A program made the translations under genes and the position numbers. From Micavibrio_A sp964539025 (GTDB lineage: Bacteria > Pseudomonadota > Alphaproteobacteria > Micavibrionales > Micavibrionaceae), in the NCBI GenBank assembly GCA_964539025.1, contig CAZIFA010000004.1, positions 1 through 64,000 on the forward strand: a DNA stretch of 64,000 nt. Reading direction: 5' to 3'. A model generated the notes under the pieces. That model was not told the DNA's origin. It worked only from the letters and a program-made list of their open reading frames with translations, and did not search any database. This document shows, piece after piece, positions 41,046-48,725 of the stretch. Position 1 is the stretch's first letter; every line of letters starts with the position of its first letter.

Positions 41046-41151
41046 CGTCATTGCGAGGAGGCCGAAGGCCGACGTGGCAATCCAGCCTTCGATATATCCG
41101 GACCACTGTAAGCTGGATTGCTTCGTCACTGGCGTTCCTCGCAATGACGAG
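41046..41151. repeat. palindromic repeat (ATTGCGAG...CTCGCAAT type)
   Basis: CGTCATTGCGAGGAGGCCG ... TTCCTCGCAATGACGAG, with GCTGGATTGC internal motifs; same type as 31101-31194. It and the preceding repeats fill the gap 40930-41190. Confidence 0.8.
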
Positions 41152-41190
41152 TGGTAAGTTTGGAAAGTTGCTATATTATTAGGAAATGCT

Positions 41191-41445
41191 ATGAACAAAA
41201 CTTCAAAATTGCTCTCTACTCTTGGATCTTTATATTTACTAGTAGTCGTAGTGTTTGGAATGTCTTATGTGACTCAAAAATTTGAAGATGCCTCGTTTTT
41301 TGAACTTGTTATGTATGCTCTACCTGTTTCATTAGATCGTTTATTCTTTTGTATCGGGATTATTGCCATAGCTTCACCAGGATTTGTTATGGTATACATT
41401 TCTGTATGGCTAAAAAATAAAACGTCTAAAGATAAGATAGTATGA
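41191..41445 (+). CDS. small two-span membrane protein
   Basis: 84 aa. Membrane segments at about 10-27 (LGSLYLLVVVVFGMSYVT) and 50-74 (FFCIGIIAIASPGFVMVYIS), basic ends (KNKTSKDK). AT-rich relative to neighbours, so possibly of different origin. Its stop overlaps the lipA start by 4 bases (ATGA), indicating translational coupling to lipA. Not recognised. Confidence 0.62.
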   Translation: MNKTSKLLSTLGSLYLLVVVVFGMSYVTQKFEDASFFELVMYALPVSLDRLFFCIGIIAIASPGFVMVYISVWLKNKTSKDKIV

Positions 41446-42407
41446 CATACAACCCCGACCTATTAGACCGCGCGAAGCGGCATCCGGAGAAGCAGAAACG
41501 GCCCGACCGCCCGATGGGGAAGAAGCCGGACTGGATTCGTGTGAAGGCGCCGCAGGGGAAGGTTTATTCGGAAACGCTCGCGACCGTGAAGGGCCTAAAA
41601 CTCACGACGGTGTGTGAAGAGGCGGGTTGCCCGAACATTGGCGAATGCTGGGACAAAAAACACGCGACGTTCATGATTATGGGCGAGGTGTGCACGAGGG
41701 CGTGTTCGTTCTGCAATGTTGCCACGGGCAAACCCAACGAGTTGGACAAGTACGAACCGTTGCGTGTGGGTGTGGCGGTGGAGCAGATGGCGCTTTCCCA
41801 TGTTGTGGTGACGAGCGTGGACCGCGACGATCTTTCGGATTCAGGCGCGGATCATTTTGTGAAGACGATTGCGGCGATCAGGTTTAAATCACCCGAAACG
41901 ACGATTGAAATTTTGCCCGGCGATTTCAGGGGCGACATGGAGGCGATTGAATCCGTTATCCGAGCAAAGCCCGATGTGTTCAACCATAATCTTGAGACTG
42001 TGCCGAGGCTGTATCCGACCATTCGCCCCGGCGCGCGGTATTTCAGGTCCATGCGGTTGTTGCAACGAGTGAAAGAGGTCGATCCGTCGATCTTTACAAA
42101 GTCCGGTTTGATGGTTGGATTGGGAGAGACAAAAGAAGAGATTTCACAGGTGATGGACGATATGCGCGCGGCGGATATCGATTTCATCACGATTGGCCAG
42201 TATCTGCAGCCGACGCCCAAACATGCGCCCGTCGAGCATTTCTGGACGCCGGAGGAATTTGAGGGGCTGGAGAAAATGGCGCGGGCAAAGGGATTCCTGA
42301 TGGTGTCGGCAACGCCGCTCACGCGCTCCTCATATCACGCAGGGGATGATTTCGCTCGGCTGCGCAAAGCGCGGGAAGAAAAACTGAGCAAGCTGGCGGC
42401 GGAATGA
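41442..42407 (+). CDS. lipA: lipoyl synthase
   Basis: Radical-SAM enzyme inserting two sulfurs into octanoyl groups, producing the lipoyl cofactor of PdhB, PdhC and related proteins. 321 aa. Two iron-sulfur sites: auxiliary cluster Cys in TVCEEAGCPNIGECW and radical-SAM CxxxCxxC in GEVCTRACSFCNVATG; C-terminal RSSYHAGDDF carries the conserved Ser. Next to the PDH/lpd genes, as usual for the class. Confidence 0.97.
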   Translation: MTYNPDLLDRAKRHPEKQKRPDRPMGKKPDWIRVKAPQGKVYSETLATVKGLKLTTVCEEAGCPNIGECWDKKHATFMIMGEVCTRACSFCNVATGKPNELDKYEPLRVGVAVEQMALSHVVVTSVDRDDLSDSGADHFVKTIAAIRFKSPETTIEILPGDFRGDMEAIESVIRAKPDVFNHNLETVPRLYPTIRPGARYFRSMRLLQRVKEVDPSIFTKSGLMVGLGETKEEISQVMDDMRAADIDFITIGQYLQPTPKHAPVEHFWTPEEFEGLEKMARAKGFLMVSATPLTRSSYHAGDDFARLRKAREEKLSKLAAE

Positions 42408-43063
42408 CGGCTGACGACCTAGAATCGTCGCTGATCCGAATTTTTGCCGATAAAGGTGGCGTGATTGGCGTGTGTGGCTTGCCGGGTTCGGGGAAAAGTA
42501 CACTCGTGGCAAGGCTTTCGAAGGCTTTTCCTTCACGTTCCCTTTCAATCAATCTCGATGATTTTTGTATCGCGCCAACGCCGGTACGAAAATGGTATTT
42601 GAGTGCGGCCCTTGAGAAGGAAGACCGGGATGCGTTGCGGGCCTTGGCGCAGCCGGAAGACTCGAAGTTGAATCCTTATGCCGATCCTCTGACATGGTAT
42701 GACTGGCAACAGGCATCATTGACTTTGCGCAGGCTTAAAGAGGGCAAAGCGGTTGTGCGAGAGAATGCGTGGGACCAGACAACGGGATTGTGTAATAAGA
42801 CTGTGCAATACTCACCGCCCAGCGGAAAAAATCCGATATATATTGTCGATTGCGTTTATTTGTTTGAGAATGTCTTGCGGCCCGAGATCGATGTTCATGT
42901 TGAAATCGATATGACAGCAGAGGAGTCATTCCGGCGAGAGAAGGCAAGGGATTCCCACCGAAATTCCGAGAGTTATGCGGCGTATAAAAAGATGGTAACG
43001 GATATTTATTGCGTGCCGTACCTAAAAAAATACCGCGATAAAATGGATTTTATTGTCAGTTAA
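42404..43063 (+). CDS. P-loop kinase-like protein (uridine kinase superfamily)
   Basis: 219 aa, start overlapping the lipA stop by 4 bases. Walker A GLPGSGKSTL near residues 26-35; LSINLDDFCIAP after strand 2 contains the Asp-Asp typical of nucleoside or pantothenate kinase-like enzymes; KNPIYIVDCVYLFENV corresponds to the family's Walker-B-like strand; RREKARDSHRNSESYAAYKK is a lid-like basic helix. Phosphoryl acceptor unknown. Not usual in this gene order. Confidence 0.75.
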   Translation: MTADDLESSLIRIFADKGGVIGVCGLPGSGKSTLVARLSKAFPSRSLSINLDDFCIAPTPVRKWYLSAALEKEDRDALRALAQPEDSKLNPYADPLTWYDWQQASLTLRRLKEGKAVVRENAWDQTTGLCNKTVQYSPPSGKNPIYIVDCVYLFENVLRPEIDVHVEIDMTAEESFRREKARDSHRNSESYAAYKKMVTDIYCVPYLKKYRDKMDFIVS

Positions 43064-43064
43064 T

Positions 43065-43505
43065 ATGCTCCAACACATCGAACAAAAGAAACTGCCTTAT
43101 ACGCCCGAACAGATGTTCGATCTGGTGGCCGACGTGGGGCGGTATCAAGAGTTCGCGCCGTGGTGTATAGCAAGCCGGATCAACAGGCGCGAGAGCGAAC
43201 AGGTGTTTTATGCCGATCTGGTCGTGGGATATAAAATGTTCCGCGAGCGGTTTACATCAAAGGTGGTGTTGGAGAGGCCTCGGCGCATTCATATCGAATA
43301 TCTGAAAGGGCCGCTCAAAAACCTTCGCAACAACTGGGAGTTTTCGCCCGCGCCGGATGGCGGATGCATCATCGATTTTTCGGTGGAGTTTGAATTCGGC
43401 AATGTCGCGTTGCAGGCGCTCGCCAATATGTTTTTTAACGAAGTCGTCAAACGGATGGTTGGGGCCTTTGAAGCGCGTGCGGAGCAGCTTTACGGCGCGC
43501 GGTAA
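43065..43505 (+). CDS. Coq10/RatA-type START-like lipid-binding protein
   Basis: 146 aa from ATG 43065, one base after the upstream stop. Polyketide-cyclase/START fold: LPYTPEQMFDLVADVGRYQEFAPWC near the N-terminus, KMFRERFTSKVVLERPRRI, YLKGPLKNLRNNWEF, ending MVGAFEARAEQLYG. Homologs bind ubiquinone or related lipids (Coq10) and are also annotated as RatA; the lipA neighbourhood is where alphaproteobacterial coq10 genes lie, supporting the Coq10 reading. Confidence 0.9.
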   Translation: MLQHIEQKKLPYTPEQMFDLVADVGRYQEFAPWCIASRINRRESEQVFYADLVVGYKMFRERFTSKVVLERPRRIHIEYLKGPLKNLRNNWEFSPAPDGGCIIDFSVEFEFGNVALQALANMFFNEVVKRMVGAFEARAEQLYGAR

Positions 43506-43825
43506 AAAGCGGTTGAGCCTTTAAGAGCGTTTTTATCAGTGGGCAGATGTGCGGATGCTCTGCTGCTGTGCCAGAAGGGCGAAGCGTCGTTGCCTAGTGC
43601 GATTTCAAGTTTACGTTTGAAATTGTCAGTTGATGTTGAAGTGGCTCTGGCCCAATGCAGATCGGCGAGTATGGCCACCCATTGTGGCGGTGCAGTGTGA
43701 CCCAGAGATTTTTCGAAGTCGCGTTTGAGGTTATCAATTCGGCGAGAATGATAAAATATATCGCCCGCCGCGAGGGCCGCCACCATTATAGGGAATCTGA
43801 GAGATAGAGCACTTCTTCTGTACAT
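43490..43825 (-). CDS. hypothetical protein
   Basis: 111 aa. A weakly hydrophobic N-terminus (SALSLRFPIMVAALAAGDIF) could be a signal-anchor; the rest is charged and helical with two similar halves (NLKRDFEKSLGHTAPPQW and NFKRKLEIALGNDASPFW), suggesting an internal duplication of about 40 residues. TTGACATA promoter upstream. The 3' end overlaps the Coq10-type gene by 16 bases. Not recognised. Confidence 0.6.
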   Translation of the reverse strand: MYRRSALSLRFPIMVAALAAGDIFYHSRRIDNLKRDFEKSLGHTAPPQWVAILADLHWARATSTSTDNFKRKLEIALGNDASPFWHSSRASAHLPTDKNALKGSTAFYRAP

Positions 43826-43831
43826 CCAACG

Positions 43832-43860
43832 GTGATAGTGGGTTAGTGAAAATATGTCAA
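43832..43860 (-). promoter_or_regulatory. TTGACATA-type promoter
   Basis: Minus strand TTGACATA from 43860, 17-base spacer, TATCAC (43837-43832). Upstream of the gene starting at 43825. Confidence 0.55.
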
Positions 43861-43894
43861 TGAAGATGCGTAAATCCGGTTAAGAGCTATTGCA

Positions 43895-43934
43895 GGATGG
43901 ATTGCCGCGTCGCCTACGGCTCCTCGCAATGACG
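43895..43934. repeat. partial palindromic repeat
   Basis: GGATTGCCGCGTCGCCTACGG ends its first part, followed by CTCCTCGCAATGACGG; matches the right half of 31101-31194. Confidence 0.75.
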
Positions 43935-43942
43935 GTGGTGGG

Positions 43943-44428
43943 TTAAGCGACAGACGTTCCCAATCGTTCGATCAGCAATTCCAGAGCGCGTTCGACCGTC
44001 GCTTGACGAATAGAGGTGCGATCACCATCGAAATTGTTTTTGAATGCTTGCGCCGTTCCGCGCTTCACGGCGATGCCAATATATACAAGGCCGACGGGTT
44101 TTTGCGCCGTGCCACCCGTGGGACCCGCAACGCCGGTGACGGATATGGCGATGTCTGCACGGCTGTGGGCGAGAGCGCCTTGTGCCATTTCAAGTGCGGT
44201 TTGTTCGCTTACGGCACCAAACGTGGCGATGGTTTGCGCGTTGACGCCGAGTTCTTCAATCTTCGCCTCATTGGAATATGTCACAAATCCGCGTTCGAAA
44301 ACGGAGGATGATCCGGCGCGGTCTGTCATCGCGGCAGCGATCATTCCGCCCGTGCAGGATTCCGCGCTGACCATACGCAGGTTTTTTTCGAGCAACAGCA
44401 ATGTCAGTTCTTCAACCAATGAATGCAT
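43943..44428 (-). CDS. pncC: CinA-family nicotinamide-nucleotide amidohydrolase
   Basis: Deamidates nicotinamide mononucleotide in pyridine nucleotide recycling. 161 aa from ATG 44428 (MHSLVEELTLLLLEKN), i.e. the stand-alone C-terminal CinA domain without the COG1058 half. Family motifs: VSAESCTGGMIAAAMTDRAGSS, FERGFVTYSNEAKIEELGV, GAVSEQTALEMAQGA, ISVTGVAGPTGGTAQKPVG. Overlaps pgpA by 17 bases, so translationally linked. Confidence 0.93.
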   Translation of the reverse strand: MHSLVEELTLLLLEKNLRMVSAESCTGGMIAAAMTDRAGSSSVFERGFVTYSNEAKIEELGVNAQTIATFGAVSEQTALEMAQGALAHSRADIAISVTGVAGPTGGTAQKPVGLVYIGIAVKRGTAQAFKNNFDGDRTSIRQATVERALELLIERLGTSVA

Positions 44429-44924
44429 AGTGATGTATCCCGTATAGGCAAAGTCCGGCGGCAAGTCCTGCGGCGACGTCATCCATCATCACGCCCGCCG
44501 CTCCTGAGATGTTTTTGTCGAGCCATGATATAGGCCATGGTTTGAGCACGTCGAACAAGCGGAACAGAAAAAACGCGAAAAGGATGGAAAGCGGCGTGAG
44601 TGTGCAGGCGAGCAGCGCGATCCAGATTCCGGCGGCTTCGTCGATGACGATCATGGAATTGTCGTGCGTGCCTGTCATGGATTCAAAAATACGCGCGGAC
44701 CACATGCCAAGGAACATCAAGAGCATAACGCCGATGATGAGCGCAGCCTTGCCGCCGAACGCCAGAAGAATGATGCCAATGGGCATCGCGCCGATCGTGC
44801 CCCATGTGCCGGGCGCGGGGCGCATCAGGCCGCAGCCGAACCATGTCGCGACCCATGTGGCGGGATTTTTAAAATCCAGTTTTTGCAAAATTTCCGGGTC
44901 GGGCAGTTGGAAGAATTTGGCCAT
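44412..44924 (-). CDS. pgpA: phosphatidylglycerophosphatase A
   Basis: Membrane enzyme removing phosphate from phosphatidylglycerophosphate. 170 aa with about four hydrophobic segments. Motifs: WFGCGLMRPAPGTWGTIGAMP near 29-49, MIVIDEAAGIWIAL near 94-107, FFLFRLFDVLKPWPISWLD and the terminal GVMMDDVAAGLAAGLCLY. Precedes the CinA gene and follows ispDF on this strand, as in related genomes. Confidence 0.94.
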   Translation of the reverse strand: MAKFFQLPDPEILQKLDFKNPATWVATWFGCGLMRPAPGTWGTIGAMPIGIILLAFGGKAALIIGVMLLMFLGMWSARIFESMTGTHDNSMIVIDEAAGIWIALLACTLTPLSILFAFFLFRLFDVLKPWPISWLDKNISGAAGVMMDDVAAGLAAGLCLYGIHHYAFIG

Positions 44925-44944
44925 GGGGCATCATCCCATCTTTT

Positions 44945-45053
44945 GTCATCCCGGACAAGCGAAGCGCGATCCGGGATCTTATATCAGGAAGATCCCGGAT
45001 AGTAAGTCTCGCTACGGCCTTTGGCCTAACTCGACATAACTTCCGGGATGACA
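44945..45053. repeat. palindromic intergenic repeat between ispDF and pgpA
   Basis: GTCATCCCGGACAAGCGAAG ... CTTCCGGGATGACAG with internal GATCCGGGATC-type arms. Confidence 0.8.
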
Positions 45054-45059
45054 GAGGGG

Positions 45060-46298
45060 CTACAACGGGAAAGTAACGCACGCAACCGCCTGGGCAACGA
45101 CGCCTTCCTTGCGGCCTGTGAAGCCAAGGCCTTCGGATGTGGTGGCCTTGAGGCCGATGCGGGATGGGTCGAGGCCGAGTAGGGATGAAAGGCGGGCGAG
45201 CATATGATCGCGGTGCGGGCCGATTTTCGGTTCTTCGGCGATCAGCGTGATATCAGCGTGGGTGAGTCGCCCGCCTTTGGCGCGGACGCGTTTGATGGCT
45301 TCCTTGATGAATATTTCGGAATCGGCGTTTTTCCATTGCGCATCGGAAGGCGGGAACAGTTGTCCGATATCACCATCACCGATTGTGCCAAGAAGTGCAT
45401 CGGTGAGCGCGTGCAAAATCACATCGGCGTCGGAATGGCCGAGGAGTTTGCGGTTATGCGGAATATCGATACCGCCGAGACGGATAGACGTTGCGGGTGC
45501 AGGATCGAACGCGTGTACGTCATAACCCATGCCTGTGCGCGTTTCGAGTTGCGGCATCAAAAGACGTTCGGCGAGAATCATGTCTTCGGGCGTGGTGATT
45601 TTAAAATTATCGCGGCTGCCCGGCACCAGTGTGATGTCTTCGCCGATGGCGGAGACGAGCCCGGCATCGTCGGTAAAGCGGTCGTCATTTTTGAAGGCTT
45701 CATGCGCTTTTTTCAAAAGGCCGATATGAAACGCTTGCGGGGTTTGCACGGCGCTGATTTTATCGCGGTCGAAACGGTTGTAGTCGGCATCGACCAGCGT
45801 GTCGGCGACGGGCGTGGCGAGGGTGGCGGCAGAAGCATTGCCCATAGCGGTAAGCAGAGCATGGATGGATTCTTCCGACACAAAGGGTCGGGCCGCGTCG
45901 TGGATCAGGACGATATCATTGTCTTCCACGGTGTCATTCTGAGCATTAGCGAAGAATCTCGTTTCTGTGGTCTGCCTTTGAGATCCTTCGCTCCGCTCAG
46001 GATGACAAAGGGCTTGCAAACCATTATAGACGCTTTGTTTTCGTGTCTTGGCACCTATGACCGGAGGGGGGAGGTTTAGCCCGTTGACCGCCTCACGGTA
46101 CATTTCCGCGTGCTCGGCGTCGATGATCACGCGGATGGATTTAAGCCCCTGAATTCCAATGAATTTTTCAATGGTGTGGCGCAGAATCATCTTGCCGCCG
46201 ACGCGCCTGTATTGTTTGGGCACGGACAGGCCCACGCGTTCCCCCGATCCTGCGGCGGGAATCAGCACGTGAAAGCTGCGGGGGCTGTCTTTTACCAT
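45060..46298 (-). CDS. ispDF: bifunctional IspD/IspF with in-frame repeat insertion
   Basis: Two steps of the MEP isoprenoid pathway: cytidylyltransferase (IspD) and 2-C-methylerythritol 2,4-cyclodiphosphate synthase (IspF). 412 aa. IspD: VLIPAAGSGERVGLSVPKQY at 11-30, IHDAARPFVS, VQTPQAFH. IspF from about 255: TGMGYDVHAFDPA, HSDADVILHALTDALLG, ADITLIAEEPKIGPH, ATTSEGLGFTGRKEG. Residues about 99-123 (HPERSEGSQRQTTETRFFA and following) come from a palindromic repeat inserted in frame just before the IHDAARP strand. Divergent from ntrY. Confidence 0.95.
   Translation of the reverse strand: MVKDSPRSFHVLIPAAGSGERVGLSVPKQYRRVGGKMILRHTIEKFIGIQGLKSIRVIIDAEHAEMYREAVNGLNLPPPVIGAKTRKQSVYNGLQALCHPERSEGSQRQTTETRFFANAQNDTVEDNDIVLIHDAARPFVSEESIHALLTAMGNASAATLATPVADTLVDADYNRFDRDKISAVQTPQAFHIGLLKKAHEAFKNDDRFTDDAGLVSAIGEDITLVPGSRDNFKITTPEDMILAERLLMPQLETRTGMGYDVHAFDPAPATSIRLGGIDIPHNRKLLGHSDADVILHALTDALLGTIGDGDIGQLFPPSDAQWKNADSEIFIKEAIKRVRAKGGRLTHADITLIAEEPKIGPHRDHMLARLSSLLGLDPSRIGLKATTSEGLGFTGRKEGVVAQAVACVTFPL
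45933..46006. repeat. intergenic-type palindromic repeat inside ispDF
   Basis: GTCATTCTGAGCATTAGCG ... CTCCGCTCAGGATGAC. Same type as the intergenic copies at 39446-39508 and 50152-50233, here translated in frame. Confidence 0.85.
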
Positions 46299-46327
46299 AT
46301 TCTATTCTCTTGCGTTTTAAGGTGAGA

Positions 46328-48715
46328 ATGTGGATAGTCTTAAAAACCAAAAAGGTCAATTATCGTAACAATATGGCTTTAGCGCCCCTGCCGGAAAACG
46401 AGAACGAACAGGTAAGGCCCGCCGCCCACAGGGTTGGCGGCGTTTCGCTCTGGCGCGCGCTGGAACGGGCGACGCTCGGAGCGGATTCCACCATAGGCAA
46501 GATCAGCCGGATGATGTTCAGAAAAGGGTGGAGCGGGCGATTGGCCATGATCCTGATCGCCGCCATCATCGCCTCGGGCGCGGCGACTTATGCTGCCTTA
46601 TCCGAAGCGCCGCCGTTCGGCAATGACCCGAACGCAGTTATCTGGCTGCTGAATCTAGACCTCGTTATCATGATTTTGCTGGTTGGTTTGATCGCGCGGC
46701 GGTTTGCCAAATTGTTGAGCGGGCGCAAACGCGGCATTGCGGGATCGAAATTGCATGTGCGTCTTGTCGTTATCTTTTCGATCATGGCGGCGGCGCCTGC
46801 GATCATCATGGCGATTTTTTCGACCTTCTTCTTTCATTTCGGTGTGCAGGCGTGGTTTTCCGACCGCGTGAAGACGGCGGTTGATTCCGCGCAGCTTGTT
46901 GCGGAATCGTATCTGGAAGAACACCAGCAGGTTATCAAGGCCGACATTCTTGCCATGGCGAATGATCTGGATCGCCAGTCGGCGCTTTATTACGAAGACC
47001 GCGACAAGTTCGATGCGTATTTGGAAACACAGTCTTTCGTGCGCAATTTATCCGAAGTTATGATGTTCGATTCTTCAGGGAAAATCATCGCGCGGACCAA
47101 TTTGACCTTCACACTGACCTTCGAAGGCCTGCCCGACATGGTGCTTAACCAGGCGCGGGACGGCGAAGTCGTGGTAATGACAGGGCAGTATGACGACCGT
47201 GTGCGCGCGCTGGTAAAGCTCAACAATTACGCGGATGCATATCTGTTCGTGGGGCGGATGGTTGATCCTATCGTGATTTCACAGCTTGATAAGACCAAGG
47301 AGGCTGCGACCGCGTACACGACGCTTTCACAGAAAAGTTCAGGGCTTATGGTGACGATCACGCTGATCTTTATCGTCGTGGCGTTGATGTTCCTGCTGGC
47401 GGCGACATGGTTCGGGATTATTCTGGCGCGGCAGCTTGTGACGCCTATCGGATCGTTGATCACGGCTTCGGATCGTGTGCGTGCAGGCGATTTGACGGCG
47501 CGGGTGTCCGAAGGTGAGCAGATCGATGAGTTCGATTATCTGGCCAAATCCTTCAACCGCATGACGATGCAAATTCAAGAACAGCGTGACGAGGTTATGC
47601 AGGCCAACCGTCAGCTAGACCAGCGCCGCAGATTTACAGAGACCGTTCTGGCAGGTGTTACGGCCGGCATCGTCGGTGTTGATGATAAAGGCATCATCAC
47701 GCTGGCCAACGCATCGGCGGCGGAGTTGTTCAGCGTCGATCAGGAAAAGATGGTGGGGCAGAGCATTTCAGAGATCGTGCCGCAGATCGAAATGGCGCTC
47801 GAACAGGCACAGCAAAAAGCGGGCAAGGTCGCGCAATCGGAAATCCCTTACCTCGCACGTGACATGTCGCGCCGCATTCTTCTGGTTCGTATCGCGGTGG
47901 ACCGGATCGGCGATGAAAACAAAGGTGCGGTTATTACATTCGATGACATCACCGAATTGCAATCGGCGCAGCGCGTGTCGGCGTGGGCGGACGTCGCGCG
48001 GCGCATTGCGCATGAGATCAAGAACCCTCTGACGCCTATTCAGCTTTCGGCAGAGCGTCTCAAGCGTAAATACATGAAAGAAGTTACCAGCGACCCGCAG
48101 GTTTTTGCCGAATGCACCGACACGATCATCCGCCATGTCGGCGATATAGGGCGCATGGTTAGCGAATTTTCCGATTTTGCGCGTATGCCTGAACCCGTGA
48201 TGAAGGAAGAGAATTTAGCCACCCATATCCGCCAGACACTCGTCCTGCAAAAAGAGGCGCATGGCGATATAGCGTTCAATATTATCGACGATGTCGGCGA
48301 TCTTCGGATCGTCTGCGACGCGCAACAGATACGCCAGGCGGTGACCAACCTGATCCAGAACGCCATCGATTCCATTCATGAGAAGGAAGGGGCGTCGCGA
48401 CTCAATATCCTTTTGACTCATGATTCCTCACGCGAAAATTGCGTAATTTGTATATCCGACAGCGGGTTGGGCCTGCCCAAGGGTGAGGACCCCTCGCGCC
48501 TGACCGAGCCCTATGTGACCCACAAGGCGCGCGGAACCGGGTTGGGACTGGCGATTGTTAAAAAAATTATGGAAGATCATGGCGGAAAGCTTGTGATTGG
48601 TGTACCGGACTGGATAAGATCACTTAAGGGATGGGAAGATCTGGGCGGCGCGAGCGTCAGTCTTGTTTTGCCGTTGCCGGAAAAGAATTCTCAAACCCGC
48701 AGCGAAGCGGCGTAG
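46328..48715 (+). CDS. ntrY: NtrY-type sensor histidine kinase
   Basis: Membrane kinase of the NtrYX system (nitrogen/redox sensing in other Alphaproteobacteria). About 795 aa from ATG 46328 (AAGG 5 bases upstream); ATG 46373 is an alternative. Three or four N-terminal hydrophobic segments, a periplasmic region, another membrane segment near 335-360, HAMP (about 365-415), a PAS domain (about 430-540), HisKA with phosphoacceptor His near 562 in RIAHEIKNPLTPIQLSAERL, and HATPase (NLIQNAIDSI, DSGLGLP, GTGLGLAIVKKI). Followed by ntrX 10 bases later. ntrB/ntrC are not upstream. Confidence 0.94.
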   Translation: MWIVLKTKKVNYRNNMALAPLPENENEQVRPAAHRVGGVSLWRALERATLGADSTIGKISRMMFRKGWSGRLAMILIAAIIASGAATYAALSEAPPFGNDPNAVIWLLNLDLVIMILLVGLIARRFAKLLSGRKRGIAGSKLHVRLVVIFSIMAAAPAIIMAIFSTFFFHFGVQAWFSDRVKTAVDSAQLVAESYLEEHQQVIKADILAMANDLDRQSALYYEDRDKFDAYLETQSFVRNLSEVMMFDSSGKIIARTNLTFTLTFEGLPDMVLNQARDGEVVVMTGQYDDRVRALVKLNNYADAYLFVGRMVDPIVISQLDKTKEAATAYTTLSQKSSGLMVTITLIFIVVALMFLLAATWFGIILARQLVTPIGSLITASDRVRAGDLTARVSEGEQIDEFDYLAKSFNRMTMQIQEQRDEVMQANRQLDQRRRFTETVLAGVTAGIVGVDDKGIITLANASAAELFSVDQEKMVGQSISEIVPQIEMALEQAQQKAGKVAQSEIPYLARDMSRRILLVRIAVDRIGDENKGAVITFDDITELQSAQRVSAWADVARRIAHEIKNPLTPIQLSAERLKRKYMKEVTSDPQVFAECTDTIIRHVGDIGRMVSEFSDFARMPEPVMKEENLATHIRQTLVLQKEAHGDIAFNIIDDVGDLRIVCDAQQIRQAVTNLIQNAIDSIHEKEGASRLNILLTHDSSRENCVICISDSGLGLPKGEDPSRLTEPYVTHKARGTGLGLAIVKKIMEDHGGKLVIGVPDWIRSLKGWEDLGGASVSLVLPLPEKNSQTRSEAA

Positions 48716-48725
48716 AATAGATAGA

